Of a DNA stretch of 9,372 bases, positions 5,203-9,372 are shown one piece after another. The stretch lies in contig JADDQX010000077.1 in assembly GCA_016781115.1 (NCBI GenBank), positions 1 through 9,372 on the forward strand, written 5' to 3'. The notes under the pieces were generated by a model that searched no databases, was not told where the DNA came from, and was given only the letters and a program-made list of their open reading frames with translations. Within the stretch, counting starts at the first letter, position 1. Each line of letters begins with the position of its first letter. A program made the position numbers and the translations under genes. The stretch comes from Actinomycetota bacterium (GTDB taxonomy: Bacteria > Actinomycetota > CADDZG01 > WHSQ01).

Positions 5203-6996
5203 TTGTGGGCGGGGCCGGGACGGTCGCGCGTCTCGATCGCCTCGGACGTGGTGCTGGGTTACCTCCCTCAAGAGACCGATGACCTGCGCGGCCGCACGCT
5301 GCTCGAAGAGGTGCTGTCCGTGGGGTCGCAGGTGACGGACGCGGGTCATCGGATGAAGGTGCTCGAGCACGAGATGGCGGAGCTTCCTCCTGGTGAAGAG
5401 CGGGATCGCCTGGTGCGCGAGTACGGCGCGATGCAGGATCGCTTCACTGCGCTCGGCGGTTACAGCCTCGAGGCAGAGGCGAAGAAGATCCTCGGCGGCC
5501 TAGCCTTCAGCGAAGCGGACTTCGACAGAAGGACCGAGACCTTCTCCGGTGGCTGGCTGATGAGGATCGCTCTCGCCAAGCTGCTTCTTTCCAAGCCCGA
5601 TCTCTTGATGCTCGACGAGCCCACGAACCACCTAGACGTCGAGTCGGTGGAGTGGCTGGAGCGGTTCCTGGTGGCTTACGAGGGGGCCATCTTGTTGATC
5701 TCTCACGACCGAGACTTCATGAACACCATCGCGACGAAGGTGGTGGAGATCGAGGGCGCGCAGCTCATCTCCTATACCGGTGACTACGAAGCCTTCGTTC
5801 ACCAGCGCGAGCAGGTGGCGCTGCAGCGGGAAGCGGCCGCCAAGCACCAGGCTCGGGAACGCGCGCAGACCGAGCTGTTCATCAGTCGCTTCCGGTACAA
5901 GGCGTCCAAAGCGCGACAGGTCCAGAGCCGCATCAAGTCGCTCGAGCGGGTGGGTCGGGTGGAGCCGGTGGCGAAGTCGCGTCGGAACATGAAGCTCAGC
6001 TTTCCGAAACCTCCTCCCGCGTCGCGCGTCGTCCTGGAGCTAGATGGCGTGTCTTTCTCCTATGGGGACAAGAAGGTGTACGAGCAGCTGAGTCTCGCGA
6101 TAGAGCGGCACCACAAGATCGCGATCGTCGGGCCGAATGGAGCGGGTAAGTCGACGCTCCTCAAGCTGATCGCGGGCGTGCTGAGCCCGACCGCAGGACA
6201 CCGCCGCGTCAGTCCCAAGACCAAGCTCGGCTACTTCGCCCAGCATCAGATCGAGGCCCTCGATCCCAGCAAGCGCATCATCGAAGAGCTGCAGGCCTCG
6301 ATCCCGCGGGACGTGGACGTCAAGCCGCGCGACCTGCTCGGGCGGTTCTTGTTCTCGGGCGACGACGTGGACAAGCCGATCAGCGTTCTATCCGGAGGCG
6401 AGCGCACGCGCGTAGCTCTGGCGAAGATGCTCGTGTCACCGCTGAACCTCCTGTGTCTCGACGAGCCCACGAATCACTTGGACATCGCCAGCCGCGACGT
6501 CCTGGAGGACGCGCTCGAGGACTATGAAGGCGCGCTCGTCCTGATCACGCACGACCGCCACCTCATCCGCAGCGTCGCCGATCGGATCGTCGACGTCGTC
6601 GGAGGCGACCTCGCGGAGTACGACGGCGACTACGACTACTACCTTTCCAAGCGTCACAGGGAGCTCCCCATCTCGGCGCCGCCGAAGACGGGCGCTCCCT
6701 CGGATCCCACCGCGGCCAAGGAGCGACGCCGGCAGAACGCGCAGGCGCGCGAGCGGACCCGGGCTCTGCGCAAAGACATCGCCGCGATCGAGAAGAAGCT
6801 GGAGCGCACGACCGCTGAGATGAGCCGTATCGGCGAGATCCTCGCGGACCCGAACGCCTACTCGACCGACGCCGACATCGGAAAGCTGTCGCGTGAGTAC
6901 GAGGCCTGCCGCCGACGCGTCGCGACCCTCGAGGAGTCGTGGCAAGAGTCCAGCGAGAGGCTCGAGGCGCTGGAGGCGGCCGGGGCAGAGGCGTAA
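5203..6996 (+). CDS. ABC-F family ATPase, N-terminally truncated (NBD1 lacks Walker A)
   Basis: 597 residues from a TTG start (weak AAGG at 5191-5194). ABC-F proteins are soluble twin-ATPase factors acting on the ribosome in translation or antibiotic resistance. Present: remainder of NBD1 from about residue 9 (RVSIASDVVLGYLPQETD), signature FSGGW (114-118), Walker B with D138/E139 in LDEPTNHLD, H-loop LLISHDRDF; charged inter-domain linker (about 195-260); full NBD2 with Walker A GPNGAGKS (310-317), LSGGE (396-400), D420/E421, LITHDRH; and a C-terminal coiled coil (about 505-590) as in Uup/YheS-type members. Missing: roughly the first 60-70 residues, including the NBD1 Walker A, which normally precede GYLPQE. 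The upstream frame is open only to 5170 and encodes nothing ABC-like. One of the two composite ATP sites should therefore be non-functional. It may be a decayed gene, a real deletion variant or an assembly error. The rest of the frame is undamaged. Confidence 0.9.
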   Translation: MWAGPGRSRVSIASDVVLGYLPQETDDLRGRTLLEEVLSVGSQVTDAGHRMKVLEHEMAELPPGEERDRLVREYGAMQDRFTALGGYSLEAEAKKILGGLAFSEADFDRRTETFSGGWLMRIALAKLLLSKPDLLMLDEPTNHLDVESVEWLERFLVAYEGAILLISHDRDFMNTIATKVVEIEGAQLISYTGDYEAFVHQREQVALQREAAAKHQARERAQTELFISRFRYKASKARQVQSRIKSLERVGRVEPVAKSRRNMKLSFPKPPPASRVVLELDGVSFSYGDKKVYEQLSLAIERHHKIAIVGPNGAGKSTLLKLIAGVLSPTAGHRRVSPKTKLGYFAQHQIEALDPSKRIIEELQASIPRDVDVKPRDLLGRFLFSGDDVDKPISVLSGGERTRVALAKMLVSPLNLLCLDEPTNHLDIASRDVLEDALEDYEGALVLITHDRHLIRSVADRIVDVVGGDLAEYDGDYDYYLSKRHRELPISAPPKTGAPSDPTAAKERRRQNAQARERTRALRKDIAAIEKKLERTTAEMSRIGEILADPNAYSTDADIGKLSREYEACRRRVATLEESWQESSERLEALEAAGAEA

Positions 6997-7016
6997 GCTC
7001 GTTCCTCAACCGGGAG

Positions 7017-7022
7017 AGGAGG
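7017..7022 (+). promoter_or_regulatory. Shine-Dalgarno of the zinc-ribbon gene
   Basis: AGGAGG sits five nt before GTG 7028 and decides that start over the in-frame position at 6893, which would overlap the ABC-F gene by about 100 nt. Confidence 0.75.
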
Positions 7023-7027
7023 TCGTC

Positions 7028-7420
7028 GTGAAGCTCTTCTGTCCGCAGTGCCGTCTCGAACAGCCGCGCGAGCACACCTATTGCCTGCGCTGTGGGTACG
7101 AGCTTCCGCGCAGCCTTCTGAGTCCCGAGCCGGTGAAGCAGACCCGGTTCTTCGCGGGGGTGAAGGTCGGTCAAGGAGACCCTGAGAATGCGTACATGCG
7201 GGTGTCGTGCTATCTGAAGGAGCAGGTGTTCGAGACCGACGAGGGATCGGTCACGATCCCGGGGCATCACGTGCGCTTCAGCGTCTGGGCCGGCGACGAA
7301 GCTCGCTGCGTGCTCTCGCTGCCTGAAACCGAAGCTGCCGAGATGGCGCGGTTCATCATCCACGAACTGGAGCGTCTCGGCGACCAGACCGCTGACACCC
7401 AGCCGCAGCCCCGCGTCTAG
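7028..7420 (+). CDS. Small zinc-ribbon protein of unknown function
   Basis: 130 residues from GTG 7028. The N-terminus carries a compact zinc ribbon: C5-P-Q-C8 and C19-L-R-C22-G, with 10 residues between the pairs, as in many short bacterial zinc-ribbon domains. After a linker (residues 24-40) comes an about 80-residue domain with alternating beta-like stretches (TRFFAGVKVGQGD, YMRVSCYLKEQVFETDEGSV, HHVRFSVWAGDEARCVLSLP) and a final helix (EAAEMARFIIHELERLG). I do not recognise this domain. No membrane segment or signal is seen, so it is probably cytosolic. It begins 31 nt after the ABC-F stop and ends immediately before or within the upstream part of the mug frame, so the three genes may share a transcript. 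Role unknown; a nucleic-acid or protein-binding adaptor is only a guess from the ribbon. Confidence 0.85.
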   Translation: MKLFCPQCRLEQPREHTYCLRCGYELPRSLLSPEPVKQTRFFAGVKVGQGDPENAYMRVSCYLKEQVFETDEGSVTIPGHHVRFSVWAGDEARCVLSLPETEAAEMARFIIHELERLGDQTADTQPQPRV

Positions 7421-7445
7421 GCAGAGCACCGCGGCCGCCTCCCAG

Positions 7446-7526
7446 CCGTGGCGACCGACGAAAGAGCAGCTGGCGGCCGCGTACGGAAAGAAGATCCCCG
7501 ATGTCATCGCCGACGATCTAGACGTC
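7446..7526 (+). other. In-frame N-terminal extension of Mug without canonical start codon
   Basis: These 27 codons read PWRPTKEQLAAAYGKKIPDV then IADDLDV and join directly to the Mug motif GINPG. They look like genuine Mug N-terminus, not random upstream frame. CTG codons at 7392 and 7470 are the only near-cognate candidates noticed nearby. The preceding zinc-ribbon stop is at 7418-7420 in another frame. Confidence 0.65.
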
Positions 7527-7991
7527 TTGTTCTGTGGCATCAATCCCGGCCTCTACTCGGGAGCGGTGGGACACCATTTCGCCCGGCCCGGAAATCGCTT
7601 CTGGCCGGCGCTCTACAGGAGCGGGTTCACGCCACGGCTCCTGGGGCCGTTCGAGGAGCGCGAGCTGCTGGGGCTGGGCCTCGGCATCACCAACATCGTC
7701 GGGCGAACGACCGCGCGCGCGGATGAGCTCGACGCGGAAGAGCTGAGATCGGGGGCCGCGCAGCTCCGCCGGAAGGTCCTGAGGAGACGTCCACGATGGC
7801 TCGCGCCGCTCGGACTCACCGCCTACCGGATCGGCTTCGGCGATGCCCGGGCCCAGGTCGGCCCGCAAGAGGTGCGTATCGGCGCCACCCGCGTCTGGTT
7901 GCTGCCGAACCCGAGCGGCCTGAACGCGCACTACCAACTGGACGACCTCGCGACGGAGTTCCGGCGGCTGGCCGCCGCGGCAGCGCGCTGA
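7527..7991 (+). CDS. mug: G/U(T) mismatch-specific DNA glycosylase, Mug family (start unresolved)
   Basis: Mug-type uracil-DNA glycosylases excise U or T from G mismatches and ethenocytosine, opening base-excision repair. Motif 1 GINPGLYS (residues 4-11 from TTG 7527; its Asn is the catalytic-region residue in E. coli Mug), HHFARPGNRFWPAL, GLGITNIVGRTTARADEL, and motif 2 NPSGLN (128-133) all match the family. TTG 7527 is the first canonical start in this frame, but it cuts the first beta strand (LDVLFCGINPG). Conserved sequence continues upstream in frame to about 7446 (PWRPTKEQLAAAYGKKIPDV), a lead typical of actinobacterial homologues. No ATG, GTG or TTG occurs in frame between the stop at 7215-7217 and 7527. 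GTG 7448 is present but in the +1 frame. Either a non-canonical start, a frameshift or a sequence error is involved. The end, TGA 7989-7991, is certain. Confidence 0.88.
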   Translation: MFCGINPGLYSGAVGHHFARPGNRFWPALYRSGFTPRLLGPFEERELLGLGLGITNIVGRTTARADELDAEELRSGAAQLRRKVLRRRPRWLAPLGLTAYRIGFGDARAQVGPQEVRIGATRVWLLPNPSGLNAHYQLDDLATEFRRLAAAAAR

Positions 7992-8077
7992 AAGCTGGCC
8001 ACCCGAGCCGAGCAGGGAGCTGCGAGGTCGTGCCGGATCTGGCCCCCGACTTATCTCGATAGTAGGGGCGCAGGAAG

Positions 8078-8083
8078 TAGCCT
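8078..8083 (+). promoter_or_regulatory. Possible -10 element (TAGCCT) upstream of ftsH2
   Basis: The 126-nt gap 7992-8117 between mug and ftsH2 is the only non-coding stretch before the second ftsH and could hold its promoter. TAGCCT fits TANNNT; TTATCT at 8051-8056 would be a -35 only at a poor 21-nt spacing. No clear terminator hairpin is seen behind mug. Weak call. Confidence 0.2.
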
Positions 8084-8103
8084 TCTGTGACCAACATCTG
8101 GAT

Positions 8104-8108
8104 GGAGG
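8104..8108 (+). promoter_or_regulatory. Shine-Dalgarno of ftsH2
   Basis: GGAGG lies nine nt before ATG 8118, with a second GGAG at 8111-8114 closer to it. Together they support this ATG as the start. Confidence 0.65.
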
Positions 8109-8117
8109 GCGGAGCTG

Positions 8118-9372
<1,255 letters not shown>

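Noticed and set aside
5196..5240. GGAGTVAR in another plus frame just upstream of the ABC-F gene, considered as a remnant of the lost Walker A
   Set aside because: Lacks the Lys-Ser/Thr of GxxGxGK[ST], and the rest of that frame has no ABC similarity; chance GC-rich sequence.
6563..7543. 326-codon minus-strand open frame spanning the ABC-F end, zinc ribbon and mug start
   Set aside because: Low-complexity Arg/Ser-rich translation, antisense to three supported genes.
7992..8117. Possible terminator or small RNA between mug and ftsH2
   Set aside because: No stem of useful length followed by a T-run; nothing beyond weak promoter-like hexamers and the ftsH2 ribosome-binding site.

Overview
The window is GC-rich, densely coded bacterial chromosome. 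Frequent GTG/TTG starts, third codon positions dominated by G or C, and starts without a Shine-Dalgarno sequence suggest an actinobacterial (Actinomycetota) genome, possibly an uncultured lineage. That placement is inference from composition and family flavour; there is no marker gene such as rRNA here. I see no tRNA, rRNA, CRISPR array, insertion sequence or phage gene.

Layout, left to right. (a) 2-466 (+): C-terminal part of a membrane acyl-CoA/fatty acid desaturase, cut by the window edge. Its end overlaps a TetR-family regulator (453-1112, +). (b) 1170-3116 (+): a complete FtsH AAA+ zinc protease (FtsH1). (c) 3228-3650 (-): a small two-CBS-domain protein, convergent with ftsH1, with a strong GC hairpin between them. 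(d) 3788-4834 (+): a six-helix YihY/BrkB-family membrane protein with a long disordered N-terminus, overlapping the end of (e) an unrecognised small minus-strand protein (4824-5150) built around a 24-residue tandem repeat. (f) 5203-6996 (+): an ABC-F ATPase with a complete second half, but lacking the part of the first nucleotide-binding domain that carries Walker A. (g) 7028-7420 (+): a small zinc-ribbon protein. (h) a Mug-type mismatch DNA glycosylase (conserved sequence from about 7446, first canonical in-frame start 7527, stop 7991). (i) 8118-9372 (+): the N-terminal two-thirds of a second, different FtsH (FtsH2), running off the right edge.

How they fit together: the desaturase/TetR pair looks like lipid-saturation control. 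Two FtsH paralogues and a BrkB-like protein are envelope and membrane-protein quality-control or transport functions. ABC-F, zinc ribbon, Mug and FtsH2 are co-directional with short gaps and may be partly co-transcribed.

I did not find a convincing new multi-gene system. The points worth checking are gene-level: the N-terminally truncated ABC-F, a mug gene with no canonical start in front of its conserved N-terminus, the repeat-containing orphan, and two FtsH paralogues that diverge in different functional elements (FtsH2 has Leu at the pore-loop aromatic position and a Gly/Lys/Asn-rich extracytoplasmic insert). Some of these could be sequence or assembly errors, and that is the first thing to exclude.
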